Shown here: positions 28,272 to 37,294 of the stretch, one piece after another | Layout of the letters: the number at the start of each line of letters is the position of its first letter | How positions within the stretch are numbered: position 1 is the first letter of the stretch | Made by a program: the position numbers and the translations under genes | The notes under the pieces: model-generated | The model's database searches: none | What the model saw: the letters and a program-made list of their open reading frames with translations, nothing else | What the model was told of the DNA's origin: nothing | Assembly: GCF_005938085.1 (NCBI RefSeq) | Contig: NZ_SMZK01000001.1 | Location: 496,001 to 560,000 of the forward strand | Length of the DNA stretch: 64,000 nt | Origin: Haloterrigena sp. H1 | Lineage (GTDB): Archaea > Halobacteriota > Halobacteria > Halobacteriales > Natrialbaceae | Direction: 5' to 3'

Positions 28272-28434
28272 GCATCGACCTTTTTCTCGTCGGGTTCGTT
28301 CGCTCTACTCACTCACCACTCCTTGAAAAATCTCGACCAAAAAGGCGCTCGCTTCGCTCACGGACGTTGTGTCCGTTCGCATTCCGCGGTTCTCGCTCAC
28401 GATGTTCGCTCCGAACCGCGCATCGCTCGCGGTC
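28272..28434 (-). repeat. T-rich intergenic element directly after purH
   Basis: A 163-base stretch on the minus strand between purH and its tail copy. It starts with purine-rich GACCGCGAGCGATGCGCGG, contains GAGAACCGCGG and GTCCGTGAGCGAAGCGAGCG, then the core CCTTTTTGGTCGAG and ATTTTTCAAGGAGTGGT, and ends GACGAGAAAAAGGTCG. The core matches the element after dph6. It may be a terminator or a small mobile-type repeat. Confidence 0.65.
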
Positions 28435-30072
28435 CTAATCGTGCTTGAACGACCGCTGACCAGTGAACGCCATCGCCATGCCGTGTTCGTCCGCGGCCTC
28501 GATCACGTCCTCGTCGTTGACCGACCCGCCGGGCTGGACGACCGCCTCGATGCCCGCCTTCGCGGCCTCCTCGATCCCGTCCGGGAACGGGAAGAACGCG
28601 TCCGAGGCCATGACCGCGCCCTCGGCGTCTTTGCCTTCGGCGTGCTCGTCGGCTTTCATCGCGGCGAGCCGAACCGCGTCGACGCGGGAGACCTGTCCCA
28701 TGCCGACGCCGACCGTCTCGGTACCGTCCGCGAAGAGGATACCGTTCGATTTCACGTGCTTGAGGGTCTGCCACGCGAAGACCATCGACTCGAGTTCGTC
28801 CTCCGTCGGTTCGCGCTCAGTGACGACCTCGAGATCGTCGACCGAAATCGACTGCAGATCGCGTTCCTGGACCAGTCGGCCGCCGACGAGGTCCTTTTCG
28901 GTGAAGCGCTCGGTCTGCTCGCCGAGTTCGCCGACATCGAGGACACGGAGGTTCTCCTTCTCACAGAGCGTCTCGAGTGCGTCGTCGGTGTAGCTAGGTG
29001 CGACGACGACTTCTTTGAACGAGTCGATGATCTGTTCGGCCGTTGCGGCGTCACACTCTCGGTTGAGCGCGACGATACCACCGAAGGCGCTCATCGGGTC
29101 CGTCGAGAGGGCCTTCTCGTAGGCTTCGGCCAGCGAGTCGGCGGTCGCACAGCCCGCGGGGTTGGTGTGCTTGATCACCGCCGCTGCGGGCTCGTCGAAC
29201 TCCTTGATGAGATTGAGCGCGCCGTCTGCGTCGTTGTAGTTGTTGTAGGACAGGCCCTTCGCGCCCTCGTTCAACTGGTCAGCGTGGACGACGCTCGCCT
29301 CGTCGCAGGTGTAGTCGGCGTAGACGGCGGCGTCCTGGTGGGGATTCTCGCCGTAGCGGAGCGTGTCCGCGCGGTCGTCGGAGACGACGCGACGGCTCGG
29401 CAAACCGTCGTGCTCGGCGTCCTCGACGCCGGCCACGTCGGCGTCGACCGTGACCTCACCGGCGTCCAGATCGATGTCGACGGCTCCCTCGGCGACCCAC
29501 TTCACGGCCCGCGGGTACGCGCGGAACTCGCCCTCGTAGAGGACGCGCTCTTTCAGGTCGTCTTCGTCGTCGCCCTCGTAGACCGGGATCGGCTCCTGAG
29601 TGACGATCGGTCCCATGTCGACTTCGTCCTCGACGACCGCGCCGTCCTCGTCGGTCGCGTCGGTGACGACGTGGACCGTACAGCCGGTCACCGACACGCC
29701 GGCCTCGAGCGCGTCGCCCCAGGCGTCCATGCCGGGGAACGACGGCAGCAAGGCGGGGTGGACGTTCAGCGTCGTCGGTGCCTCGTCGAGGAACGTGTCC
29801 GACAGGATTCGCATGTAGCCGTCCAGACAGACGAGATCGAACTCGTACTCGCTCAGCGCCTCAAGTACGGCTTCCTCGTGCTCGCGGCGGCTCATGTCCT
29901 CGGCGAGTGGGACGACTTCGGTTGGAATGCCGCGCTCTGCGGCGGCCTCGAGTACCGGTGCGTCCTCGGTGTTCGTCAGAATTACGGCGAACTCGGCTCC
30001 GCCCGGCTTTCGGTCGGCGATGTTCAACAGGTTGCGCCCTCGGTTGCCGGCCATCCCGGCGATTCGCGTCAT
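28435..30072 (-). CDS. purH: Bifunctional phosphoribosylglycinamide/AICAR formyltransferase (PurN-PurH fusion)
   Basis: A 545-residue fusion for purine synthesis. Residues about 1-195 are a PurN-type GAR transformylase (RIAGMAGNRGRNLLNIAD, the folate/catalytic LNVHPALLPSFPGMDAWGDALEAG with Asn-His, then VTGCTVHVVTDATDEDG). Residues about 235-545 are the AICAR transformylase domain (ADTLRYGENPHQ, VIKHTNPAGCATA, DPMSAFGGIVALNRE, SDAFFPFPDGIEEAAKAG, ending MAMAFTGQRSFKHD). The IMP cyclohydrolase (MGS-like) domain of bacterial PurH is absent; archaea use a separate PurO. Start ATG 30072 (MTRIAGMAG). Divergent from purB. Its 3' tail is duplicated downstream. Confidence 0.92.
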   Translation of the reverse strand: MTRIAGMAGNRGRNLLNIADRKPGGAEFAVILTNTEDAPVLEAAAERGIPTEVVPLAEDMSRREHEEAVLEALSEYEFDLVCLDGYMRILSDTFLDEAPTTLNVHPALLPSFPGMDAWGDALEAGVSVTGCTVHVVTDATDEDGAVVEDEVDMGPIVTQEPIPVYEGDDEDDLKERVLYEGEFRAYPRAVKWVAEGAVDIDLDAGEVTVDADVAGVEDAEHDGLPSRRVVSDDRADTLRYGENPHQDAAVYADYTCDEASVVHADQLNEGAKGLSYNNYNDADGALNLIKEFDEPAAAVIKHTNPAGCATADSLAEAYEKALSTDPMSAFGGIVALNRECDAATAEQIIDSFKEVVVAPSYTDDALETLCEKENLRVLDVGELGEQTERFTEKDLVGGRLVQERDLQSISVDDLEVVTEREPTEDELESMVFAWQTLKHVKSNGILFADGTETVGVGMGQVSRVDAVRLAAMKADEHAEGKDAEGAVMASDAFFPFPDGIEEAAKAGIEAVVQPGGSVNDEDVIEAADEHGMAMAFTGQRSFKHD

Positions 30073-30249
30073 GGTCGAACCCGCGCCCGCGAGCGGCAAA
30101 GTGGTTGCGGTCTCGAGCGCCTGTGTATCCACATTCGTGTATTATTTTGGCTGTATACCGTTCCCGATCGGGAGAGGTATACACGCACGTGGGATCGAGC
30201 AGCCGCAGGTTTCGATACGCTTTTGCAACGGGCTGGACGAACGGCCACT

Positions 30250-31635
30250 ATGACCGAGACCGACGCCCTGTATGCCGTTTCGCCGCTGGACGGCCGATAC
30301 GGCGGCCGGACCGCACCGTTGTCGCCGTACGCGAGCGAGGCTGCGTTGATGCGCGCCCGCGTTCGCGTCGAAGTCGAGTACCTGATCGCGCTGGCTGATC
30401 TCGAGGCAACGCCGCTCGAACTCGATCTCGAGGACCGCGAGCACCTCCGCGGGCTCTACAACCACTTCGCCGAGGAAGACGCTCGCCTGATCAAGAAACT
30501 CGAGACGGAGGGCCACGCCGGCTTCGAGGCGACCAACCACGACGTCAAGGCCGTCGAGTACTTCGTCCGACACCGGCTGCCAGAGGACAGCGACGCCTCG
30601 GCCTGGATTCACTTCGGGCTGACCAGCGAGGACGTGAACAACCTCGCCCACCGACTGCTCGTTCGTGACGCCGTCGACGAGGTGTTGCTTCCCGAACTGT
30701 ACGACGTGCGCGAGACCCTCGCCGAGATGGCTCGTGAGTACCGTGACCTGCCGATGCTGGCGCGCACCCACGGCCAGCCCGCGACGCCGACGACCTTCGG
30801 CAAGGAAATGGCCGTCTACGCCTCGCGGCTGGGCCGCGCGACGGGCCGGATCCGGCAGGCGACCGACGAACTCAGCGGCAAACTCGGCGGCGCATCGGGC
30901 ACCTACGCGGCCCACGTCGCCGCTTACCCCGATGTCGACTGGCCGGCGTTCGCGCGGGACTTCGTCACGGATCTGGGCCTCGAGTTTGAGGGACTTACGA
31001 CGCAAGTCAACCCCTGTGACGACCTCGCGGCCGTCTTCGACGCGTTCCGCGGGGCCAACGACGTCCTGCTCGACCTCGATCTGGACATGTGGCTCTACGT
31101 CTCCGATCGCTACCTCGGACAGGAGGCCGTCGAGGGCGAGACGGGCTCGTCGACGATGCCCCACAAGGTCAATCCGATCGACTTCGAGAACAGCGAGGGC
31201 AACCTCTCGAAGGCCAACTCCGATCTCACCTTCCTCGCGGACTACGTCACCACCTCTCGGCTTCAGCGTGACCTCTCCGATTCGACCGTCAAGCGCAACA
31301 TCGGCGGTGCCTTCGCCCACTGTCTGATCGGCTACGGCAAGACCGCCGCCGGCCTCTCGAAGGTCGTCCCGAACGAACACGTGATGCGCGACGAGCTCGA
31401 GTCGACCCCCGAGATCATCGGCGAGGCTGTCCAGACCATCCTTCGACGCGAGGGACAGGCCGACGCCTACGAGCGCGTCAAGGCCGTCACCCGCGGGAAG
31501 GACGTCACCATCGAAGACTTCCGCGAGATGTTCGACGACCTCGATGTCGACGAGGACGTCCGCGAGGAACTCCACGCACTGACGCCGTCGGGCTACACCG
31601 GTGTCGCCAGCGAACTCGTCGACGACCTCGAGTAA
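30250..31635 (+). CDS. purB: Adenylosuccinate lyase
   Basis: A 461-residue fumarase-superfamily lyase that acts twice in purine synthesis, forming AICAR and AMP with release of fumarate. The superfamily signature GSSTMPHKVNPIDFEN (about residues 298-313) is intact, with LARTHGQPATPTTFGKE and WIHFGLTSEDVNNLAHRLL carrying active-site residues. ATG 30250 (MTETDALYAVSPLDGRYGG) is the family start. An accidental open frame runs through from far upstream, antisense to purH, and joins it in frame; that part is not coding. Divergent from purH with 177 bases between starts, probably a shared control region. Confidence 0.95.
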   Translation: MTETDALYAVSPLDGRYGGRTAPLSPYASEAALMRARVRVEVEYLIALADLEATPLELDLEDREHLRGLYNHFAEEDARLIKKLETEGHAGFEATNHDVKAVEYFVRHRLPEDSDASAWIHFGLTSEDVNNLAHRLLVRDAVDEVLLPELYDVRETLAEMAREYRDLPMLARTHGQPATPTTFGKEMAVYASRLGRATGRIRQATDELSGKLGGASGTYAAHVAAYPDVDWPAFARDFVTDLGLEFEGLTTQVNPCDDLAAVFDAFRGANDVLLDLDLDMWLYVSDRYLGQEAVEGETGSSTMPHKVNPIDFENSEGNLSKANSDLTFLADYVTTSRLQRDLSDSTVKRNIGGAFAHCLIGYGKTAAGLSKVVPNEHVMRDELESTPEIIGEAVQTILRREGQADAYERVKAVTRGKDVTIEDFREMFDDLDVDEDVREELHALTPSGYTGVASELVDDLE

Positions 31636-31752
31636 TCGCGAGCGTGTTTTCCTACGTTTCCGATCACTGATCGCGGCCCCTGACCCAGCCTCGGTTCCGG
31701 AATCCGGTTCCGGGACCGTGACAGTATTGAGCACCCTTATTCGAGGGAGTGT

Positions 31753-32175
31753 ATGGACTATCTTCTCTGGGTGATCGTCGCGCTCGTCGCCTACGGGTTG
31801 ATGGCACCGCTGACGAGCGTTGTCACGTCAGATGTCCCGCCCGCAGTCGCGCTCTTTCTCTCGACGACGATCTTTCTCTGCCTGACAGCGGTCGTCCTCG
31901 TCGTCACGGGGACCGGCACCCCTTCGGACGTCACCAGTCCGTCGGCGCAGATCGTCTACGTTGCCGGCCTGTTTCTCTCCGCGGGCATCCTCGCGTACTA
32001 TCAGGCGCTCGAGCGCGGCCCGGTCAGCGTCGTCGTGCCGATCTACGGACTGTTCATCGTCGGGAGTTCGATCATCGGGATCGCTTTTCTCGGCGAAGAA
32101 CTGACCGCGACCCGCGCGGCCGGCATCGTCGTCGCGGCGGCTGCGATCTATCTCGCCGCGGGGGGTGAGGCGTGA
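31753..32175 (+). CDS. Half-size EamA/DMT transporter subunit 1
   Basis: A 140-residue membrane protein with four hydrophobic helices, equal to one EamA repeat of drug/metabolite transporters. The conserved helix end LAYYQALERGPVSVVVPIYGLFIVGSSIIGIAFLGEELT is typical. Full EamA proteins have two such repeats in one chain, so this half-size form should dimerise. It overlaps the next, homologous gene in a TGATG junction, suggesting translational coupling and a heterodimer. Substrate unknown. Confidence 0.82.
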   Translation: MDYLLWVIVALVAYGLMAPLTSVVTSDVPPAVALFLSTTIFLCLTAVVLVVTGTGTPSDVTSPSAQIVYVAGLFLSAGILAYYQALERGPVSVVVPIYGLFIVGSSIIGIAFLGEELTATRAAGIVVAAAAIYLAAGGEA

Positions 32176-32591
32176 TGCGACGATACGTCTGGCTGTCGCT
32201 GTTTGCCTTCCTGTCCTACAGCCTGGTCGCGCCGTTGCTCTCGATCGCGATGCTCGAGTTACCAAGCACGCTGGCGGTCTTCCTCTCAAACTCGGTAATG
32301 TTTCTCACGGTCGGACTCGTGATCCGCTATCGTGGGCTGTCGGTCCGGCCGTACCTCTGGCATCCGCGCACTCCCTACATCCTCGCGATGGGCGTCCTAC
32401 TGACGATCGGCCTGTTGACCTACTACCGGGCGCTCGCGCTTGGACCAGTGAGCATCGTCGTGCCGATATACGGGCTGTTCATTGTCGTCAGTTCGCTGGT
32501 CGGTATTGTCGCTTTCGACGAGACCGTTACTGCTCGCAAAATAGCCGCCATTGCGCTGAGCGTGCTGGCAATCGCGCTGATGTCCCTGTGA
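32175..32591 (+). CDS. Half-size EamA/DMT transporter subunit 2
   Basis: A 138-residue paralogue of the preceding gene, with the matching segment LTYYRALALGPVSIVVPIYGLFIVVSSLVGIVAFDETVT in the same position. Its ATG (32175-32177) overlaps the TGA of subunit 1. Four hydrophobic helices. Basic residues are more frequent here in the loops (IRYRGLSVRPYLWHPR) than in subunit 1, which would suit opposite membrane topology in an antiparallel pair. Confidence 0.82.
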   Translation: MRRYVWLSLFAFLSYSLVAPLLSIAMLELPSTLAVFLSNSVMFLTVGLVIRYRGLSVRPYLWHPRTPYILAMGVLLTIGLLTYYRALALGPVSIVVPIYGLFIVVSSLVGIVAFDETVTARKIAAIALSVLAIALMSL

Positions 32592-32612
32592 TCCTCGTCG
32601 CGGTCAGCCCAA

Positions 32613-32825
32613 TCACTCCGTCGTATCGATGCCAGCGGCGTCGTTAATCGGGCACTTCTGGGTCGTTCCGGTCACTAGCAAGATCGCGCCGACGACGAGT
32701 GCGATGACCGCGGTCACGATGCCGACGGCCCAGTACCCCATCAGCGCGGCGATGCCAGCAAGCACAGCGATTACGCCAATGACGATCCGTCCGGTACGAT
32801 CGATCCCGCCGACGTTCTTTTGCAT
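32613..32825 (-). CDS. Small DUF2892 (YgaP-type) membrane protein
   Basis: A 70-residue protein starting MQKNVGGIDRTGRIVIGVIAVLAG, the DUF2892 opening. Two hydrophobic helices (IVIGVIAVLAGIAALMGYW and VTAVIALVVGAILLVTG) are followed by TQKCPINDAAGIDT. The Cys after the second helix is conserved in the family, which is often attached to rhodanese domains; here it stands alone. ATG 32825 is chosen over a Met five codons upstream. Converges with the EamA pair. Confidence 0.82.
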   Translation of the reverse strand: MQKNVGGIDRTGRIVIGVIAVLAGIAALMGYWAVGIVTAVIALVVGAILLVTGTTQKCPINDAAGIDTTE

Positions 32826-32948
32826 GGCGTTCACCCACACTAAATTGGATTCCCGTTGACAAAATCGTTCGGTGTACCACGTGAGCGGTACGTCTCGGTG
32901 AGAAACCAGTCACAACTGACTACTGAAAGGGCTTCCTCCTAATGCCAG

Positions 32949-34103
32949 TTACGCGAGCAACGCCGTGAGCGCCTCCTCGAGCGCCCGCGCCGCCTCGCGG
33001 ACGGCCGCAACCCGCACGTACTCCCGTGGCGCGTGGGCGACCGCGCCCTCGCCGTCGGCGAGGACGCCGGGACCGAAGACGACCGTCGGGGCGTCCGCCG
33101 CGAAATACGAGGCCTCCGTCGCAGCGGTGAACGGGCGTATCTCGCCGCCGGCCGCGTCCGCGAGCGTTTCCGCCACGTCCGCGTCGGGACCGGTGTCCCA
33201 GGCCTCGAGAAACGGCGTCGGCCGGTCGGTAAAGCGAAACTCGAGGTCCACGTCGTCGGGAATCGCACGCCGAAGATGGGCTGTCAGCGCCTCGTGGAAC
33301 TCGTCGGCGGTTTCGGGCGGGACGCTCCGCCGGTCGACCGTTAGCGCGCAGTCGGCCGGCACCTGATTGGTCGCCTCGCCACCCTCGACGACGGTCGGGG
33401 TCAGCGTGGCTGCGCCGAGTTGCGGGTGGGTCGGCGGGGCGTCGTCGCGCTCGTCGAAGGTGCGGATCGCCGCGAGCGTCTCCTCGAGTGCCGCAACCGC
33501 GTTGATCCCGGTGTCGGGTTCGGCGGCGTGGGCGTTGGCCCCCGAAAGGTGAACCGTTCCCTGGAACCGGCCTTTCGCAGCCGTACAGACGTCGAGGTCG
33601 GTCGGCTCGCCGACGATCACGGCGTCGGCGTCCCGCGTAGGGGACTCGTCGCCCGAGACCAGCGCGTAGGCTCCCGTCGAGAGCACCTCCTCGTCGGGGG
33701 TGATTGCGAGCGTGACGCGGCCATCCGTCGGCTCGACGGCGAAAAAGGCGGACAGCAGGGCCGCAAGCGGCCCCTTTGCGTCACAGGAGCCGCGGCCGCG
33801 GATCACGTCTCCCCCGTCCGCTTCGGCACCGTCCGCGTCGCGCTCGAACGGCACGTGGGGTGACACCGTGTCGATGTGGGTGTTCAAGACGACGTGCGTC
33901 TCGGCCTCGGCTCTCGGCTGTCCGCGACTCGCTAGCACGTTCCCGGCATCGTCGACGCGGGGGTCGACGCCGTGGGCCTCGAGCGTCTCACAGAGATACT
34001 CGCGCATCGGCCCGACGTCCTCGTGAGAGGCGTGCTGGACAGCGGTCTCGAGAAACGCGACCGGGTCGAACCTCTCGCCGCTGGTAGGATCGTCACCCGT
34101 CAC
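32949..34103 (-). CDS. dapE: Succinyl-diaminopimelate desuccinylase-like M20 peptidase
   Basis: A 384-residue M20 zinc hydrolase. Metal motifs: VVLNTHIDTVSP (about residue 74), RGRGSCDAKGPLAALL, ITPDEEVLSTGAY, VIVGEPTDLDV and a late FGPGVLADGEGAVAHAPREYV. Family alone would allow ArgE or other deacylases. Its place as last gene of the DAP operon, overlapping dapF by four bases (ATGA), makes N-succinyl-LL-diaminopimelate desuccinylase the best call. Confidence 0.85.
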   Translation of the reverse strand: MTGDDPTSGERFDPVAFLETAVQHASHEDVGPMREYLCETLEAHGVDPRVDDAGNVLASRGQPRAEAETHVVLNTHIDTVSPHVPFERDADGAEADGGDVIRGRGSCDAKGPLAALLSAFFAVEPTDGRVTLAITPDEEVLSTGAYALVSGDESPTRDADAVIVGEPTDLDVCTAAKGRFQGTVHLSGANAHAAEPDTGINAVAALEETLAAIRTFDERDDAPPTHPQLGAATLTPTVVEGGEATNQVPADCALTVDRRSVPPETADEFHEALTAHLRRAIPDDVDLEFRFTDRPTPFLEAWDTGPDADVAETLADAAGGEIRPFTAATEASYFAADAPTVVFGPGVLADGEGAVAHAPREYVRVAAVREAARALEEALTALLA

Positions 34104-34930
34104 GACTCGACCGGCGACTCGAGGGTCACCTCGCCATCGAACTCGTGTTCGACTGGCCCGGCGAGCGTCGGCCGACCGCGCTCGTTGAAGCTCACCTGCA
34201 GGTCACCGCCCGGCGGGTGGACGTCGACTGGGTCGGCATCGGTGAGGCCGAGTCGGCGCGCAACGACGGCGATGGCGACCGCACCGGTGCCACAGGAGTC
34301 GGTCTCGCCCTCGACGCCGCGCTCGTAGGTGCGCTGATCGAAGCCACCCTCGCCGTCGGGGCTGGCGATGGTGACGTTCGTCCCCTCCGGGAAGACGTCG
34401 GCGTGGCGTACCGGCGGCGCGACCGCCTCGAGGTCGACATCGTCGACGTCGTCGACGAAACTCACGGCGTGGGGAACGCCGGTGTTGACGACCGAGACCT
34501 CGAGTCCTTCGATCTCCGCTTCGAGGACCGGCTCGTCGGCCTCGACGGGCACTTCGTCGGGAGCGAACGTGAGGTCGGTCATCTCGACGACGACGTTCTC
34601 GCCGTCGCGGTCGGCCCGCAGCGTGCCCGCCTGGGTGTCGATCATCACGCTGTCAGTCCCGGTCCGCTCCATCGCCCACTCGGCGGCACAGCGCGCGCCG
34701 TTGCCACACATTGCGGCCGTCTTGCCGTCGGGCTGGAACAGCGTCATGACGACGCGTGGTGGATTGAACCCCTCCTCGAGCGCGAGAAAGAGGATCCCGT
34801 CGGCACCGACGCCATCGGTTCGGTCGCACTCGCGTTTGGCGAGCGCGCCCCGATTGGGAACGTGTTCGTTCGCGTGGATGATCAAAAAGTCGTTGCCGGT
34901 GCCGTGGTACTTCTGGAATGGAACAGTCAT
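34100..34930 (-). CDS. dapF: Diaminopimelate epimerase
   Basis: A 276-residue cofactor-independent racemase converting LL- to meso-diaminopimelate. Both catalytic Cys are visible, in MCGNGARCAAEW (about residue 73) and SCGTGAVAIA (about 218). FQKYHGTGNDFLIIHA is the usual N-terminus, which fixes ATG 34930; the frame runs further upstream into lysA. The stop overlaps dapE, and lysA ends five bases upstream. Confidence 0.95.
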   Translation of the reverse strand: MTVPFQKYHGTGNDFLIIHANEHVPNRGALAKRECDRTDGVGADGILFLALEEGFNPPRVVMTLFQPDGKTAAMCGNGARCAAEWAMERTGTDSVMIDTQAGTLRADRDGENVVVEMTDLTFAPDEVPVEADEPVLEAEIEGLEVSVVNTGVPHAVSFVDDVDDVDLEAVAPPVRHADVFPEGTNVTIASPDGEGGFDQRTYERGVEGETDSCGTGAVAIAVVARRLGLTDADPVDVHPPGGDLQVSFNERGRPTLAGPVEHEFDGEVTLESPVES

Positions 34931-34934
34931 CGTG

Positions 34935-36278
34935 CTATCGTACTCGTTCGTCGTCGGTGTCGCTCGCCGCTGGGTGGTCGTCGGTCTTTCGATCCGTCGC
35001 CGAGCCATTGTGTGCCTCACGTTCCGGACGCGTCACGTCGTCGACCGTCTCGCGACGGCGAGCGAGCCGTGTGTCGCCGTCCTCGAGGACGATCGACGCG
35101 GGCCGGGGTCGGGAGTTGTACTGGTTCGCCATCTCGTAGCCGTAAGCCCCCGCGTTGCCGATCGCGAGGACGTCGCCGCGTTCGGTTGCCGGGAGTTCGC
35201 GGTCCGCACAGAAAACGTCGCCGCTCTCGCAGATCGGGCCGGCGACGGTCTGCGGGACGATCTCGCGCTCGTCGGCGTCCAAATCGGCCGTCAGGTTCCG
35301 GATCGGATGATACGCGTCGTACATCGCCGGTCGAATCAGCGTCGTCATCCCCGCGTCGACGCCGACGACGGTCGTGTCGCGGGCCGCCTTGACGGTATTC
35401 ACGTCGGTCAGTAACACGCCCGCGTCCGCGACGAAGTAGCGGCCGGGTTCGATCGCCAGCCGCGCGTCGACCTCGCCGAGTGCCTCCCGCGTCGCCTCCG
35501 CGACCGACGCGAGGTCCAGCGGTTCCTCGTCCTTACGGTAGGGAACGCCGAAGCCGCCACCGACATCAACGAACTCGAGATCGGTGACTGTCTCACTCAC
35601 CTCTCGAGCGAGATCTCCCATCCGCGCGACGAACTCTCGGTGAGCGTCGAGTTGGTCGCTCGAGACGCCGGAGCCGACATGTGAGTGGATGCCGACGACG
35701 TCAAACCCCCGGTCAGCAGCGTCGGTCAAGACGTCGACCGCACGCTCTGCGGGGACGCCGAACTTCGCGGCTGCGCCGGTCTGTACCTTCTCGTGGTGGC
35801 CGGCACCGATGCCGGGATTCACTCGCAGACAGAGCCGACCGTCGTACCCACGGTCGGCGAGCCGGTCGATCGTGTCCTCGGAACCGGCAGTGACCGTCAG
35901 TTCGGGGTGGTCGGCCCACGTATCGACGATCCAGTCGAGGTCCTGGGCTGGCGGGTTGACCGCCGTGTAGTGAACCTCGGAATCGGACGCACCCGCCTCG
36001 AGCGCTCGCTGGACCTCGCCGGCGGAGGCACACTCGAGGCCAGCCCCTTCCTCGTGCAGCGCCGCGAGTACGTCACCAAGCGCGTTCGCTTTCACCGCAT
36101 ACAGGATGTCGGCGTCGGGAAACGCGGCTGCGAGCCGCCGGTAGTTCTGGCGGACACGCTCGAGGTCGAGAACGTACAGTGGCGAGCCGTACTCGTCTGC
36201 GAGCGTCTGTAGTTCGGCCGCGTCCCACGCGGAGAGGCGGCGGACGGACGGTGAATCCGCAGCGTCAGTCATTGTCAT
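34935..36278 (-). CDS. lysA: Diaminopimelate decarboxylase
   Basis: A 447-residue fold-type III PLP enzyme making lysine from meso-DAP. PLP Lys in DILYAVKANALGDVL (about residue 62), glycine-rich FVDVGGGFGVPY, LAIEPGRYFVADAG, and the catalytic PICESGDVFCADRELP near residue 350, followed by NAGAYGYEMANQYN. A 40-residue acidic tail follows. Start ATG 36278 (MTMTDAADSP); the Met two codons later is equally possible. Fourth gene of the operon, 155 or more bases after dapD. Confidence 0.95.
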   Translation of the reverse strand: MTMTDAADSPSVRRLSAWDAAELQTLADEYGSPLYVLDLERVRQNYRRLAAAFPDADILYAVKANALGDVLAALHEEGAGLECASAGEVQRALEAGASDSEVHYTAVNPPAQDLDWIVDTWADHPELTVTAGSEDTIDRLADRGYDGRLCLRVNPGIGAGHHEKVQTGAAAKFGVPAERAVDVLTDAADRGFDVVGIHSHVGSGVSSDQLDAHREFVARMGDLAREVSETVTDLEFVDVGGGFGVPYRKDEEPLDLASVAEATREALGEVDARLAIEPGRYFVADAGVLLTDVNTVKAARDTTVVGVDAGMTTLIRPAMYDAYHPIRNLTADLDADEREIVPQTVAGPICESGDVFCADRELPATERGDVLAIGNAGAYGYEMANQYNSRPRPASIVLEDGDTRLARRRETVDDVTRPEREAHNGSATDRKTDDHPAASDTDDERVR

Positions 36279-36457
36279 GTCTAAGTCACCGTGAGGATTC
36301 AAGGGTTTGGGTTCTCACTCGCCGTTCGCACTCCGTGAGCAATTAGCGGGACTGCAAACACTATGAAAGGGGCTTTTGTGGCATTCTCACTCTGTCCGCC
36401 ACTGAAATCGACCGGTTACGGCCGTATCCGCCAAAAGCCGCGCTCGGAGGAAACCGT

Positions 36458-37294
36458 TTATTCGCGAAGCGCGTCTTCGCGTTCGGTCGCCTCGAGCGTC
36501 TCGGTCTCCAGATCGGTCGCGACGACGGCCGGCTTGTACGCGCCGCCGTCGAAGAGGTCGTGGTCGCTGACCGAGGACTCGACGAAGCGGGTGAACGCGC
36601 GTCGGTCGGCGGGGAGTTCCCCGTATAGTACCTCTTCCTCGACGAGGTCGTAGACCGGGATGCGCGGGGTCAATAGCGTGTTCTCGCCGACGACGCTGTT
36701 CTCGCCGACGACGAACCCGCTGGTGACGCGACAGCCAGCGCCGAGCGAGACGTTGTCCTCGACGATGACCGGTGCGTCTTCGACCGGCTCGAGCACGCCG
36801 CCGATGAGGGTGTTCGCGCCGAGTTTGACGTTGTCGCCGATCTGGGCACAGGAGCCGACGGTGTCACAGGAGTCGACGAGGGTCCCGTCGCCGACGCGCG
36901 CGCCGATATTGACGAACGCGGGGCTCATCAGAATGCAGTCGGAGCCGATGTTCGCGCCGCGGCGGACGACGGTGCCGTCGGGTGTGTTGCGGCTGCCGCG
37001 GTCGCCGTACTCGCTCGAGTCCGCGAGCGGCAGGACGTCGTTGTACGTCACACCGCCGTACTCGCGGGGCTCGGTCGCGCGCAGGCCGAAGTTGAGCAGG
37101 ATGCCCTGCTTGACCCACTCGTTTGCCTCCCACTCGCCGCCCGATTTCTCGGCAGCGCGGATCTCGCCGGCCTCGAGCGCGTCGAGGAAGGCATCCAGCG
37201 TCGCGTATGCGTCTTCGCCGGCGGTCTCGGCGCTGATCTCGTCGTTCTGCTTGCGCTCCCACAGCTCGTCGATCTCGGTTTCGAGTGCGCTCAT
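36458..37294 (-). CDS. dapD: Tetrahydrodipicolinate N-succinyltransferase
   Basis: A 278-residue left-handed beta-helix acyltransferase that succinylates tetrahydrodipicolinate, committing the pathway to the succinylase branch. Hexapeptide repeats run from about residue 100 to 220 (VVRRGANIGSDCILMSP, VNIGARVGDGTLVDSCDTVGSCAQIG, VKLGANTLIGGVL, VSLGAGCRVTSGFVVGENSVVGENTLL). The stop lies 179 bases before the lysA start; its own start overlaps dapB by four bases (ATGA). Confidence 0.95.
   Translation of the reverse strand: MSALETEIDELWERKQNDEISAETAGEDAYATLDAFLDALEAGEIRAAEKSGGEWEANEWVKQGILLNFGLRATEPREYGGVTYNDVLPLADSSEYGDRGSRNTPDGTVVRRGANIGSDCILMSPAFVNIGARVGDGTLVDSCDTVGSCAQIGDNVKLGANTLIGGVLEPVEDAPVIVEDNVSLGAGCRVTSGFVVGENSVVGENTLLTPRIPVYDLVEEEVLYGELPADRRAFTRFVESSVSDHDLFDGGAYKPAVVATDLETETLEATEREDALRE

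Noticed and set aside
28369..31635. A 1088-codon open frame on the plus strand covering purH and purB
   Set aside because: Its first 620 codons run antisense to the well-supported PurN-PurH gene and have no homology; only the part from 30250 (PurB) is real. GC-rich third positions leave antisense frames open by chance.
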